Shown here: one piece after another, positions 26,022 through 34,023 of the stretch | Position numbering within the stretch: the first letter of the stretch is position 1 | How the letters are laid out: each line of letters starts with the position of its first letter | Assembly (NCBI GenBank): GCA_947475175.1 | Contig: CANJLN010000002.1 | Coordinates: 32,769 to 96,768, forward strand | From: Alphaproteobacteria bacterium | GTDB lineage: Bacteria > Pseudomonadota > Alphaproteobacteria > Paracaedibacterales > CAIULA01 | Length of the DNA: 64,000 nucleotides | Direction of reading: 5' to 3' | The notes under the pieces: model-generated | The model's database searches: none | Told to the model about the DNA's origin: nothing | The model's input: the letters and a program-made list of their open reading frames with translations, nothing else | Position numbers and translations under genes: made by a program

Positions 26022-26271
26022 CGTCGCTTAATAACGCCAGTGAAAGGGCATGAATTTGATTCTTCAAAAGATCCTCCAAAAGAGTAAAAACAGTTCTATG
26101 TCTTTCAATTTTTGACATACCTTTAAAGATAAACGAAACAATCTTAATGCGAAAATGTGTGCCTTGATCAGCACCACCCTCAAAATGATTCTTATGCTTT
26201 GCTGAATCATCAATGATCGATAGCTCAAGAGGATTTAAAACTCTCAAACGCCTTTCTATCTCAGCTTGCAC
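26011..26271 (-). CDS. bolA: BolA family protein
   Basis: An 86-residue protein with the BolA class II KH-like fold. It shows ELSIIDDSAKH followed by GTHFRIKIVSFIFKGMSKIERHRTVFTLL, containing the F-x-G-x3-v-x-R-H-R signature. BolA proteins bind monothiol glutaredoxins and Fe-S clusters. The GTG start at 26271 directly abuts the atpF stop, and the end overlaps ctaA, so it is co-transcribed with ATP synthase and haem A synthesis genes. Confidence 0.9.
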   Translation of the reverse strand: MQAEIERRLRVLNPLELSIIDDSAKHKNHFEGGADQGTHFRIKIVSFIFKGMSKIERHRTVFTLLEDLLKNQIHALSLALLSDDEQ

Positions 26272-26754
26272 TTAAATCTGGACCTGTTTCAAAAGACTGA
26301 TTGATTGTGAGTTTGCTGCTTGCCTGATCTTATTGTGATCGTGCTCTCGCATCCATGTGATCAGAGCTTGACTCAAAAGATCTATAATTTGATCTTTCAC
26401 TTCATACTCGAACCTCCCTTTTATTTTCTTGATTTCGTACTCACATTCACGTTGTTTGTTTGCAACCTCTTCGCTAATTTCTTGCCGAATGTTTCGAATC
26501 AAGTTTTCAGCTTGCTTCTTCGCATTAGTCAAAATTCTTTCTTCTTCTTGTTCAACCATGATCAATGCCTTTGTCTCGGCATTCAGCTGCGCAAGAGCCA
26601 TCTCTTTTGTCGCATTCGCCTCTAGCAACTCTTCATTAATCGTCTTAATTCGACGATCTAAAAAAGAAAGTATCCACCTGCGACCATAAATGTAAAATAA
26701 AGCCAAAAAACCTAAAAAGCTGATAACGAGATAAAAATTGGGATCTTGACTCAT
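26272..26754 (-). CDS. atpF: ATP synthase F0 subunit b
   Basis: A 160-residue peripheral-stalk subunit with one N-terminal helix in the membrane (LVISFLGFLALFYIYG) and a long charged coiled coil rich in E, K and Q. The family tail is visible as DQIIDLLSQALITW. It overlaps the b' gene by 4 bp. The paired b and b' genes are typical of alphaproteobacteria, cyanobacteria and plastids, where the stalk is a heterodimer. Confidence 0.9.
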   Translation of the reverse strand: MSQDPNFYLVISFLGFLALFYIYGRRWILSFLDRRIKTINEELLEANATKEMALAQLNAETKALIMVEQEEERILTNAKKQAENLIRNIRQEISEEVANKQRECEYEIKKIKGRFEYEVKDQIIDLLSQALITWMREHDHNKIRQAANSQSISLLKQVQI

Positions 26755-27230
26755 GCTTTTTTCTCCCCTGTTTTTTCGAGAACTTTCTTTTCAGGATCAG
26801 AACCAACGAGTTTTGGCAGAATCTGTTGCACGCATTCATTGACCAAGGGCTTTAATAAAGCTTGTAATGTCAGTTTTTGCCGTTCAATTGATTCTTGTAA
26901 ACTTTGAATCATCTGAGCAATTTCTGCATCAACAATTTTATACTGTTTTTCTTTTTTGTCTTCCATTTCCTCAAGAGTTGCTTGAACAATGGCTGCAGAT
27001 TTCTTTTCAGCGTTACGAATTCTCTCTTCACGCGCTTTTAAAAGCTCATCAATTTTATGATTCAATGACTGAGCACGGTCTAAATCGTGTCGGATTTTCT
27101 TCGATCGATTTTCAAGCATGGTATTAATTCTTGGCACAAAGAGAAAAACAAATGCTCCAATGACAATTCCAAAAGAAACCAATAGCCAGAAAATCTGGGA
27201 AGTAAATGTCGACGGATCAAATTGTGGCAT
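26751..27230 (-). CDS. atpG: ATP synthase F0 subunit b'
   Basis: A 159-residue second b-type subunit. It has PQFDPSTFTSQIFWLLVSFGIVI, the b'-type N-terminus with the single membrane helix and its FxxQxFWLxxxF pattern. PRINTMLENRSKKIRHDLDRAQ and an extended coiled coil follow. It lies between c (13 bp upstream) and b (4-bp overlap). It joins F1 to subunit a. The gene name atpG for b' follows alphaproteobacterial use; atpX or atpF' are synonyms. Confidence 0.9.
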   Translation of the reverse strand: MPQFDPSTFTSQIFWLLVSFGIVIGAFVFLFVPRINTMLENRSKKIRHDLDRAQSLNHKIDELLKAREERIRNAEKKSAAIVQATLEEMEDKKEKQYKIVDAEIAQMIQSLQESIERQKLTLQALLKPLVNECVQQILPKLVGSDPEKKVLEKTGEKKA

Positions 27231-27243
27231 GAAAAAATCTCTT

Positions 27244-27471
27244 TTATTTTGAGAAAAGAATCAGCATAGCAACGATAAAAGCCAAAAGCGCAATCGACTC
27301 TGTCAAAGCAAAACCAAGTAAACCTATAGGGAAAAGATCATTTTTAGCTGATGGATTTCTTGCAATAGATGAAATCAACGTTGAAAAAATATTACCCAGC
27401 GCCAATCCAACACCCAGTAAAGCAAACGTCGCCATACCAGCGCCAATCATCTTAGCTGCACCAATTTCCAT
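27244..27471 (-). CDS. atpE: ATP synthase F0 subunit c
   Basis: A 75-residue two-helix proteolipid: [23 protein letters not shown], then the polar loop SIARNP, then helix 2 with the proton-carrying carboxylate as Glu58 in [12 protein letters not shown]. It forms the rotating ring of F0. Glu, not Asp, and no extra sodium-type residues that I can see, so proton coupling is expected. Confidence 0.95.
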   Translation of the reverse strand: MEIGAAKMIGAGMATFALLGVGLALGNIFSTLISSIARNPSAKNDLFPIGLLGFALTESIALLAFIVAMLILFSK

Positions 27472-27485
27472 ATTTATCTCCTTTT

Positions 27486-28229
27486 CTAATGTAAGTTTAG
27501 CGCGTCATTTAAATAAATACACGCCAATATTGTAAACACATAAGCTTGTAATACAGCAATCAAAAGCTCAAAACCAGTAATAGCAACATTCATCATAACA
27601 GGTAAAATGGCAGTTGGCAAAAAGACACTGCTCGTTAATAGTATTGCAAAGCCAGCAAAAATTTTAAGCATAACATGACCTGCGACCATATTAGCAAAAA
27701 GACGAACAGATAAACTAATCGGTCTGGACAGATATGAAATAATTTCAACAGGAATCAATAAAGGGGCAACATACAAGGGAATTCCTTTGGGAAGAAAGAC
27801 ACGAAAAAAATGCAGCCCATGTTTGGCTATACCAACCAAAGTTGCGCCAACAAACACAAGCGATGCTAACGCAAAAGTAACAATGATATGGCTTGTAAAA
27901 GTAAAACTATAAGGAAATAAACCAATCACATTTCCTACTAAAACAAAAAGGAAAAGAGACAGAATGTATGGAAAATATATCAGCCCCTCTTTTCCAACGT
28001 AGGTCTTTACCATGTTCGCTATAAAATGAAACAAGATCTCTATGCTAACTTGCAACCGATTAGGAACAAGATGGGGCTTGTTTGTTGCAAAATGGGCAAT
28101 GACACAAATCAACAACGTCGACAACATCATAAAAAGCGCCGAGTTGGTAAAAGATATATCCCAATCCCCTATTATTAAAGGAATAATAGGCTCAATGCTA
28201 AATTGATGCAGAGGATCCACACCACCCAT
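27486..28229 (-). CDS. atpB: ATP synthase F0 subunit a
   Basis: A 247-residue, five- to six-helix stator subunit. The essential Arg lies in [17 protein letters not shown] near 175-191, and the last helices ([19 protein letters not shown]) match the family end. N-terminal [15 protein letters not shown] is typical of alphaproteobacterial AtpB. It forms the proton half-channels with subunit c. It lies between atpI and atpE. The F1 genes are elsewhere, as usual in Rickettsiales and relatives. Confidence 0.95.
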   Translation of the reverse strand: MGGVDPLHQFSIEPIIPLIIGDWDISFTNSALFMMLSTLLICVIAHFATNKPHLVPNRLQVSIEILFHFIANMVKTYVGKEGLIYFPYILSLFLFVLVGNVIGLFPYSFTFTSHIIVTFALASLVFVGATLVGIAKHGLHFFRVFLPKGIPLYVAPLLIPVEIISYLSRPISLSVRLFANMVAGHVMLKIFAGFAILLTSSVFLPTAILPVMMNVAITGFELLIAVLQAYVFTILACIYLNDALNLH

Positions 28230-28232
28230 AGA

Positions 28233-28442
28233 TTAATCTTCGCTTTCTTGCATAAATCCACGCATAAGTCGATAAACATTCAATGTTCCAGCCATTATAC
28301 CAAGCACAATAAAAATAACCAGCCCCCAAGGATAAGTTTGAAAATACACATCAACAGCATGCCCCAACAAAGTTCCAACCAAAATACCCGCTACGAAATC
28401 AACACCAACACGCATAGCGATGCTGACGTAGTTAGTCTTCAT
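28233..28442 (-). CDS. atpI: AtpI/AtpZ-family F0 assembly protein
   Basis: A 69-residue protein with two membrane helices: VGVDFVAGILVGTLLGHAVD and PWGLVIFIVLGIMAGTLNVYRL. The size and the G-x3-G-x3-G-x3-D pattern match AtpI/AtpZ proteins encoded at the head of atp operons, thought to help c-ring assembly or carry Mg/Ca. It overlaps the end of waaA by 11 bp and is 3 bp from atpB. Confidence 0.85.
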   Translation of the reverse strand: MKTNYVSIAMRVGVDFVAGILVGTLLGHAVDVYFQTYPWGLVIFIVLGIMAGTLNVYRLMRGFMQESED

Positions 28443-29739
28443 AATGAGCTCTTAAGGTTGCGGCCGTATCTTGCACAGACTCCGCTTGTTTTTTGACAAT
28501 CGCTGCAGCCCCCTCCCCTATAGAAAGTACTTTATCTGGATTTTGAAGGAAATGTTTTAGGGTTTCTTCTAGCTTTTCAGGGGTATCAACGGAATAACAT
28601 GACTCACCTAAAACCTGACAAACGTCTTTAAAGTTGTGCATATAAGGTCCCCACAAAACTGCACAACCAGATATTGCTGGCTCAATTGGGTTATGCCCCC
28701 CGATTGGAACAAAACTCCCCCCCATTAAAACAATCCGACTCAAGGCAAAGAAAAGCCCCAACTCGCCAATTGTATCTCCCAAATAAATTTGAAAATCAGA
28801 TTGCTCATTAAAAGTACTGTGTCTGACACTAGAAAGTTGCAAATCCTCACACATCTTCTCAACTTTATCGATGCGCAAAGGATGTCTTGGTACCAAAATC
28901 GTCAAAAGGTTTGGAAATTCTTTTTGTAAACGCTGATGAACTTTCAGAACAATCTCTTCTTCGCCAGCATGTGTACTGGTTGCAACCCATAAAGGGCGTC
29001 CCTGAAATAAACGCTTTAGCTTTTCAAATTTCTGATCATCATAAGGTAAGCCTTCTGCTGCAAATTTTAAGTTCGCCATCGTTTTCACATTAGAAGCGCC
29101 TAAGTTTTTCAGACGTTCTGCCGTTGTTGGCGATTGAGCAAGACACAAATTAAATCGAGTTAGCAAATATTTGGCCATGAACGGAAATCTCAACCAACGC
29201 TTATAGCTCTTATCGGAAAGCCGCGCATTCAACAAGATTAAAGGGATTTTCCGGCGATACGTTCTTTGAATCAAATTTGGCCAAAGCTCTGATTCAACAA
29301 AAACGGAAAGACTCGGTTTCCAATGATTTAAAAAACGATCAACCCATGGCCCAACATCAAAAGGAACAAATTGATGAATACAAAACCCGGTTAATCTCTG
29401 TTGAGCAATGGTGCGTGCTGTTATTGTTGTCGTGGTTAACAAAATAGTTTGATCGGGGTAAGTATTTTTATATGCTTTGATCAATGGGACAATAGAGACT
29501 GTTTCCCCAACACTTGCAGCATGGACCCACACCAAGGACCCAGTTGGTCTTACGATGGAAGCATAGCCATATCTTTCCCTAACACGATTTCTTTCTTCTA
29601 GCCCCTTAGAAACACGATACCAAACAAGAATTCGAACCAAAGGAGATAATAAACTTGAAAGCAGATAAAAAAACAACCTATTTCTCGACTCTTCTATGCC
29701 ATGCTCCATAATATGCGCGATTGAATCAGCCCTTGTCAA
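28432..29739 (-). CDS. waaA: 3-deoxy-D-manno-octulosonic acid (Kdo) transferase
   Basis: A 435-residue GT-B glycosyltransferase. It has the N-terminal membrane anchor and the GSLVWVHAASVGE block near 66-78, with the Glu that is catalytic in WaaA. ILLTTTTITA, FVESELWPNLI, RHPLR and a late GGSFVPIGGHNPIEPA near 335-350 all match the family. It adds Kdo from CMP-Kdo to lipid IVA, so the organism makes LPS inner core. It overlaps atpI, an unusual partner. A start a few residues later is possible (MEHGIEE). Confidence 0.94.
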   Translation of the reverse strand: MTRADSIAHIMEHGIEESRNRLFFYLLSSLLSPLVRILVWYRVSKGLEERNRVRERYGYASIVRPTGSLVWVHAASVGETVSIVPLIKAYKNTYPDQTILLTTTTITARTIAQQRLTGFCIHQFVPFDVGPWVDRFLNHWKPSLSVFVESELWPNLIQRTYRRKIPLILLNARLSDKSYKRWLRFPFMAKYLLTRFNLCLAQSPTTAERLKNLGASNVKTMANLKFAAEGLPYDDQKFEKLKRLFQGRPLWVATSTHAGEEEIVLKVHQRLQKEFPNLLTILVPRHPLRIDKVEKMCEDLQLSSVRHSTFNEQSDFQIYLGDTIGELGLFFALSRIVLMGGSFVPIGGHNPIEPAISGCAVLWGPYMHNFKDVCQVLGESCYSVDTPEKLEETLKHFLQNPDKVLSIGEGAAAIVKKQAESVQDTAATLRAHYED

Positions 29740-29773
29740 AGCAATGTTAGCTTCAGTTTTGGGAAATTAGCTG

Positions 29774-29803
29774 TTGACAAAACTTAGCCCTATCAATTAC
29801 AAA
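29774..29803 (+). promoter_or_regulatory. Promoter-like sequence upstream of tRNA-Asp
   Basis: A perfect -35 TTGACA at 29774-29779 is followed after 18 bp by TACAAA (29798-29803), a moderate -10. Transcription would begin about 15 bases before the tRNA 5' end at 29827. Confidence 0.45.
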
Positions 29804-29826
29804 GAAACTAAGCAGTACACGACTTA

Positions 29827-29903
<77 letters not shown>

Positions 29904-29919
29904 TTCCCCATAAAGCGAT

Positions 29920-30360
29920 ATGTGTATCAAAGATCCAATGTTCGCCGCTTTTAAGCAATCCCAAAAGGCGGTTCAACAGGGCGAGGTCCCCGTTGGGGCA
30001 ATTATTATCTATAAACAAAAAATTATCGCCGAAGCTCATAACCTAGTGTGTCAATCTCATGACTCCACAGCCCATGCTGAAATGCTGGTCTTACGCAAAG
30101 CTTCTCAGCTCCTCAAAACGCCCTATCTCGATGAATGTGATCTGTATGTAACATTGGAACCCTGCGCTATGTGCGCGGCAGCTATTTCTTGGGCTCGCAT
30201 AAAACGTCTTTATTTTGGCGCTTATGATCCTAAGGGAGGTGCCGTTGAGCATAATGCTAGGATCTTTGAGCATTCTTTTCACAAACCAGAAGTCATCGGC
30301 GGTGTTCATGAAAAAGAATGTGCAGAATTAATGGTGGCATTTTTTAAAGAGAGACGTTGA
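29920..30360 (+). CDS. tadA: tRNA-specific adenosine(34) deaminase
   Basis: A 146-residue cytidine-deaminase-fold protein. Zinc ligands and the proton shuttle are HAE (52-54) and PCAMC (81-85), as in TadA. GEVPVGAIII at 21-30 and the late FFKERR fit as well. It converts A34 to inosine in tRNA-Arg(ACG). It follows tRNA-Asp closely. Confidence 0.95.
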   Translation: MCIKDPMFAAFKQSQKAVQQGEVPVGAIIIYKQKIIAEAHNLVCQSHDSTAHAEMLVLRKASQLLKTPYLDECDLYVTLEPCAMCAAAISWARIKRLYFGAYDPKGGAVEHNARIFEHSFHKPEVIGGVHEKECAELMVAFFKERR

Positions 30361-30419
30361 TTCAATATGAGGAGATTGTTACTCTGACGAACATAAAATT
30401 TTAGAATTATGGTTCAACC

Positions 30420-31424
30420 ATGAGTCCAACATTCCCCACAGTTCGTCTCCGTCGATTAAGACAACATCCCGTTATTAGAGATTTAATCCGTGAGACAGAA
30501 TTAAATTTAGGTGATCTTGTCCATGCCATTTTCATCAAAGAAGATAAGGGTGAAAAAAATCCTATTTCATCCATGCCAGGACATTATAAGATTCCGCTTT
30601 CGAAATTAGACGAAGAAATTGAAGAAATTGTAGGTTTGGGAATTAAGAGTATTATTTTATTTGGCATCCCTGACACCAAAGATAAGAACGGCTCAAATTC
30701 TTTCAATGACGATGGCATTATTCAAAAAGCGCTTCACAAAATAAGAACAATTGCTCCTGATCTGTTTGTAATTACAGATGTATGCCTCTGCCAGTATACC
30801 GATCATGGGCACTGCGGCCCCCTTTGCGACAAGCATGGCCGACTTGATGTTCACAACGATCAAACCTTGGACATTCTTTCAAAACAAGCCCTAAGTCATG
30901 TTAAAGCTGGCTCTCAGATGATTGCCCCAAGCGGCATGATTGACGGGATGATTTCAGTACTCCGGAAAACCTTAGATGATGCCGGCTTTTCTCACATACC
31001 TATTTTGAGCTATTCTGTAAAGTACTGGTCTGCCATGTATGGGCCTTTTGGCTTAGCAGCAGAAGGAGCCGCCAAAGTTGGTGATCGGCGTACCTATCAG
31101 ATGGATCCAGCCAACGGAAATGAAGCATTCAGAGAAGCAGAACTTGATGTCTTAGAAGGAGCTGATATTTTAATGGTAAAACCCGCTCACACATACCTGG
31201 ATATCATTTACCGTATCAAACAAGCACATCCTCATATTCCTTTATGTGCTTATCACACAAGTGGTGAATTCTGCATGATTAAAGCTGCCTCTGAAAAAGG
31301 GTGGATTGATGAAAAAAGAGCCGCGCTTGAGGTTTTAACAAGCATCAAACGCGCGGGTGCTGACTTTATCATCAATTATTACACAAAAGAAGTTGCCAGG
31401 TGGATGCAGGAAGATTCGGCGTAA
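30420..31424 (+). CDS. hemB: Delta-aminolevulinic acid dehydratase (porphobilinogen synthase)
   Basis: A 334-residue TIM-barrel enzyme that joins two ALA molecules. The Schiff-base lysines lie in YSVKYWSAMYGPF and DILMVKPAHTYLDII. The metal site reads DVCLCQYTDHGHCG with Cys122, Cys124 and Cys132, the zinc-binding form; many alphaproteobacterial enzymes have the non-cysteine, magnesium form. Together with hemA and ctaA in this window it shows that haem is made from glycine and succinyl-CoA. Confidence 0.96.
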   Translation: MSPTFPTVRLRRLRQHPVIRDLIRETELNLGDLVHAIFIKEDKGEKNPISSMPGHYKIPLSKLDEEIEEIVGLGIKSIILFGIPDTKDKNGSNSFNDDGIIQKALHKIRTIAPDLFVITDVCLCQYTDHGHCGPLCDKHGRLDVHNDQTLDILSKQALSHVKAGSQMIAPSGMIDGMISVLRKTLDDAGFSHIPILSYSVKYWSAMYGPFGLAAEGAAKVGDRRTYQMDPANGNEAFREAELDVLEGADILMVKPAHTYLDIIYRIKQAHPHIPLCAYHTSGEFCMIKAASEKGWIDEKRAALEVLTSIKRAGADFIINYYTKEVARWMQEDSA

Positions 31425-31444
31425 ACTCTTCTAGCGTCACTCTG

Positions 31445-31473
31445 TTGCATTTCTAAAACGGTTCCTCTAGTAT
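31445..31473 (+). promoter_or_regulatory. Sigma-70-like promoter for the glycine-zipper lipoprotein gene
   Basis: TTGCAT (31445-31450) and TAGTAT (31468-31473) are separated by 17 bp and lie 38 bp before the start at 31512. Each box matches consensus at four of six positions. Confidence 0.4.
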
Positions 31474-31511
31474 TTAGTATCATTATTCGTTACTTTATCA
31501 GGAAATTTAAG

Positions 31512-31991
31512 ATGAAAAAAATTCTCATAGTAGCTACGCTTTCAGCCACTTCTTTAATGCTTTCTGCTTGCGCGCCAAAGCTTGGCGGAAATGACTACAG
31601 CGCTCATGGTGCGGGTGAAATCAGTCAAACCTTCAAAGGAACCATTGTTTCCTCTAGGGTCGTTACAATTAATGGTTCTGATGGAAAACTAGGCGCTGGC
31701 GCTGCTGTCGGTGGTATTACAGGTGGTCTTCTTGGATCAACACTCGGCGGTGGCAAAGGTCGATTGGTAACAGGCGTTCTTGGTGGCTTAGCAGCCGGTG
31801 CCGCCGGCCATCTATTAGAACAAAAAATGACCGAGCAACAAGGTATGGAGTACCAAGTTCAACTTGATCGTGGCGATATAGTTACGCTGACTCAAGGAGA
31901 AGACCCAAAGATGGCCGTTGGTCAACGTGTTCTTGTTATCCAAAGTGGCAAAGATCGCAGCCGCGTTGTTCCAGATGGATCAGCTCATTAG
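31512..31991 (+). CDS. Glycine-zipper outer-membrane lipoprotein (SlyB/Pcp-like)
   Basis: A 159-residue lipoprotein with signal MKKILIVATLSATSLMLSAC, a clear lipobox LSAC (Cys20). A glycine-zipper stretch (GAAVGGITGGLLGSTLGGGKG and VLGGLAAGAAG) near 65-100 is typical of SlyB/Pcp/17-kDa antigen proteins, such as the rickettsial 17-kDa surface antigen. It is placed in the outer membrane and supports envelope integrity. It is monocistronic, with its own promoter and a strong terminator. Confidence 0.88.
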   Translation: MKKILIVATLSATSLMLSACAPKLGGNDYSAHGAGEISQTFKGTIVSSRVVTINGSDGKLGAGAAVGGITGGLLGSTLGGGKGRLVTGVLGGLAAGAAGHLLEQKMTEQQGMEYQVQLDRGDIVTLTQGEDPKMAVGQRVLVIQSGKDRSRVVPDGSAH

Positions 31992-32015
31992 TCGCTGTTA
32001 AAAGTTCTATGTTTC

Positions 32016-32056
32016 AAAAAGGGCTCTCTGATTTTCAAGGAGCCCTTTTTCTTTTC
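32016..32056 (+). terminator. Rho-independent terminator
   Basis: AAAAAGGGCTC (32016-32026) pairs perfectly with GAGCCCTTTTT (32040-32050) across a 13-base loop, and the T-run continues as TTTTTCTTTTC. It ends the transcript of the glycine-zipper lipoprotein gene. Confidence 0.88.
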
Positions 32057-32134
32057 TAAAAGGAATGGCTTCCCAGAGAGAAGATTTTCAGTATAGGATT
32101 ACAGCTGAGAGATTTTTATTAGAGTTTTCAGGGC

Positions 32135-32575
32135 ATGCTTAACGCGAGAAAAGAACCCCATTTCACTACGGTCGATTTTGATTACACGCAACCTGCCTTA
32201 GCTAACATTGGACAGCCAAAGTGGACGATTACAATCAAAGATTTACTTGTTTCGTGCAAGATTGGCGTGTATCCCCATGAATACAACAGCCCTCAAAAAG
32301 TGCTAATTAATTTAAAGTGTGATTACTACGCGCCTGCGCCAACGCCCCAAGTAGAAATAAGCCAGGTTCTTTGTTATGATCAACTGATTCAATCTATTCA
32401 CGCTTTTATACAAAAAGAGCATGTGTACTTTATCGAGACGTTAGCCGAAGAAATTGCCAATATTTGTCTTACCGACAGAAGAGTTCACGCAACAAGAGTC
32501 ACCATCGAAAAATTAGAAGCAATCCCGGATACAAAGTCGGTTGGCGTTGAGATTGTGCGCGTCAGAAAAGATTAG
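32135..32575 (+). CDS. folB: Dihydroneopterin aldolase family protein
   Basis: A 146-residue tunnelling-fold protein. Residues about 28-60 read TITIKDLLVSCKIGVYPHEY-N, the FolB entry with the substrate-binding IG-x-Y/HE block (usually GVxxxE). The later FIETLAEEIANICL near 108-121 is the second signature, and the ending VGVEIVRVRK is typical. It forms 6-hydroxymethyl-7,8-dihydropterin in folate synthesis; folP and phhB lie elsewhere in the window. It is about 25 residues longer than usual at the N-terminus, so a later start or a related 7,8-dihydroneopterin epimerase cannot be excluded. Confidence 0.85.
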   Translation: MLNARKEPHFTTVDFDYTQPALANIGQPKWTITIKDLLVSCKIGVYPHEYNSPQKVLINLKCDYYAPAPTPQVEISQVLCYDQLIQSIHAFIQKEHVYFIETLAEEIANICLTDRRVHATRVTIEKLEAIPDTKSVGVEIVRVRKD

Positions 32576-32602
32576 GCAGGCGAACTATAATGAGCATCAA
32601 CT

Positions 32603-33082
32603 CTAATCCCCTCCCTTTAAAATCCTAGCTTTGTCACGCGTCCAATCACGATCTTTGATGGTTTGACGTTTATCAGCCACGTTTTTACCTTTGGCCAAAG
32701 CGATTTCAACCTTAGCTTTGCCTTTAGCGTTAAAGTACATGGAAAGAGCAACGATCGTCATGCCTTTACGATGAATAGCACCCAAGAATTTTTTAACCTG
32801 GCGCTTACGCAAAAGCAATTTACGAGGGCGTTTTGGAAAATGATTAAATTGATGAGCTTCTAAATATTCAGGAATGTTGACATTAAATAAATAAAGCTCA
32901 CCCGCATTCTCTCCCCCCATTTCGCCTGCGTATGATTCGGTAATGCTGGATTTACCCGCTCGAAGAGATTTGACTTCGCTGCCTGTTAACATAATACCAG
33001 CCTCAACGGTTTCGAGGATTTCATAATCAAACCGAGCGCGTCTATTTTGAGCAACTGTTTTAAAAGCAGGAGCGTTTGCCAT
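32603..33082 (-). CDS. smpB: SsrA-binding protein SmpB
   Basis: A 159-residue protein. It has [29 protein letters not shown], the family start, then [14 protein letters not shown] and the basic C-terminal tail [20 protein letters not shown] that enters the ribosome. It binds tmRNA for trans-translation. It lies 2 bp after dapA, a common alphaproteobacterial pairing. No tmRNA gene was found in the window. Confidence 0.96.
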   Translation of the reverse strand: MANAPAFKTVAQNRRARFDYEILETVEAGIMLTGSEVKSLRAGKSSITESYAGEMGGENAGELYLFNVNIPEYLEAHQFNHFPKRPRKLLLRKRQVKKFLGAIHRKGMTIVALSMYFNAKGKAKVEIALAKGKNVADKRQTIKDRDWTRDKARILKGGD

Positions 33083-33084
33083 AA

Positions 33085-33990
33085 TTAGGCCCTTCGTCTT
33101 TCAAGGAGTCTTGGAGTGAAAAATATCCCGGCATTTTTCATTGCGGTTTCAATTTTTTCTTCTGTAGAGGAAGCCACAGCTAATAAAGGCAACCTCAGTT
33201 CATTTTTAATTTTACCAAGCACTGATACCGCATACTTAACCGGACAAGGATTGGTTTCAGCAACCAAGGATAAATGTAGCGGAATCAACTTTTGTGTCAA
33301 TGCATTAAAGGCAATGCGATCATTATTTTTCCAAGCCACCATCAATTGTTGGCACAATGCGGGTCCCACGTTCGCTGTAATTGAGATACAACCATCCCCA
33401 CCCTGCCCTAAATAAGCTGCCGTATACGGATCATCACCACATAATAAATCAAAAGGTTTCTTTAATAGAGATCTCATGATGGCTGGGCGACTGATATCGT
33501 TTGTTGAATCTTTAAGTGCCACTATGTTTGGTAACTCAGCCAACTGAAGTAAAAGATCAATTGAAATCTCAACAGTTGCACGTCCTGGATTATTATAAGC
33601 AATAATAGGAAGATCTGTGCTATTGTGCACACTTAAGAAATGCTGATATAGTCCCTGTTGACTAGGCTTAACGTAGTATGGTGTCACAGTGAGAATTGCA
33701 TCAGCGCCTAAGCGCTTTGCATCTTTGGCCATTTGGACAACTTCTTGTGTTGAAGGAGCGCCACAACCAACGATAACGGGAACACGCTGATCAGCAGCTT
33801 CGACTACTAAGGAGATAACGCGGTCTCTCTCATTTTTGGTTAAAAGAGCTCCCTCTCCTGTTGAACCACAAGCAACGATTCCTTGTGTTCCTTCGGCAAT
33901 TTGCCAAGAAACCAACTCTTGCAAAGCCTTTTCATCAAGCTTACCTTCTGAAAAAGGGGTAACGAGTGCCACTATTGAACCTGAAAACAT
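33085..33990 (-). CDS. dapA: 4-hydroxy-tetrahydrodipicolinate synthase
   Basis: A 301-residue TIM-barrel of the DapA family. [14 protein letters not shown] near 43-56, [13 protein letters not shown] with the Tyr of the triad near 133, [11 protein letters not shown], and the Schiff-base Lys in VALKDST near 160 are all visible. It condenses pyruvate and aspartate semialdehyde in lysine/diaminopimelate synthesis, needed for peptidoglycan. It is divergent from slt, with only 33 bp between the starts. Confidence 0.95.
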   Translation of the reverse strand: MFSGSIVALVTPFSEGKLDEKALQELVSWQIAEGTQGIVACGSTGEGALLTKNERDRVISLVVEAADQRVPVIVGCGAPSTQEVVQMAKDAKRLGADAILTVTPYYVKPSQQGLYQHFLSVHNSTDLPIIAYNNPGRATVEISIDLLLQLAELPNIVALKDSTNDISRPAIMRSLLKKPFDLLCGDDPYTAAYLGQGGDGCISITANVGPALCQQLMVAWKNNDRIAFNALTQKLIPLHLSLVAETNPCPVKYAVSVLGKIKNELRLPLLAVASSTEEKIETAMKNAGIFFTPRLLERRRA

Positions 33991-34023
33991 TTTAAAAACC
34001 TTAATTCTTGTGTTGTGATAACG

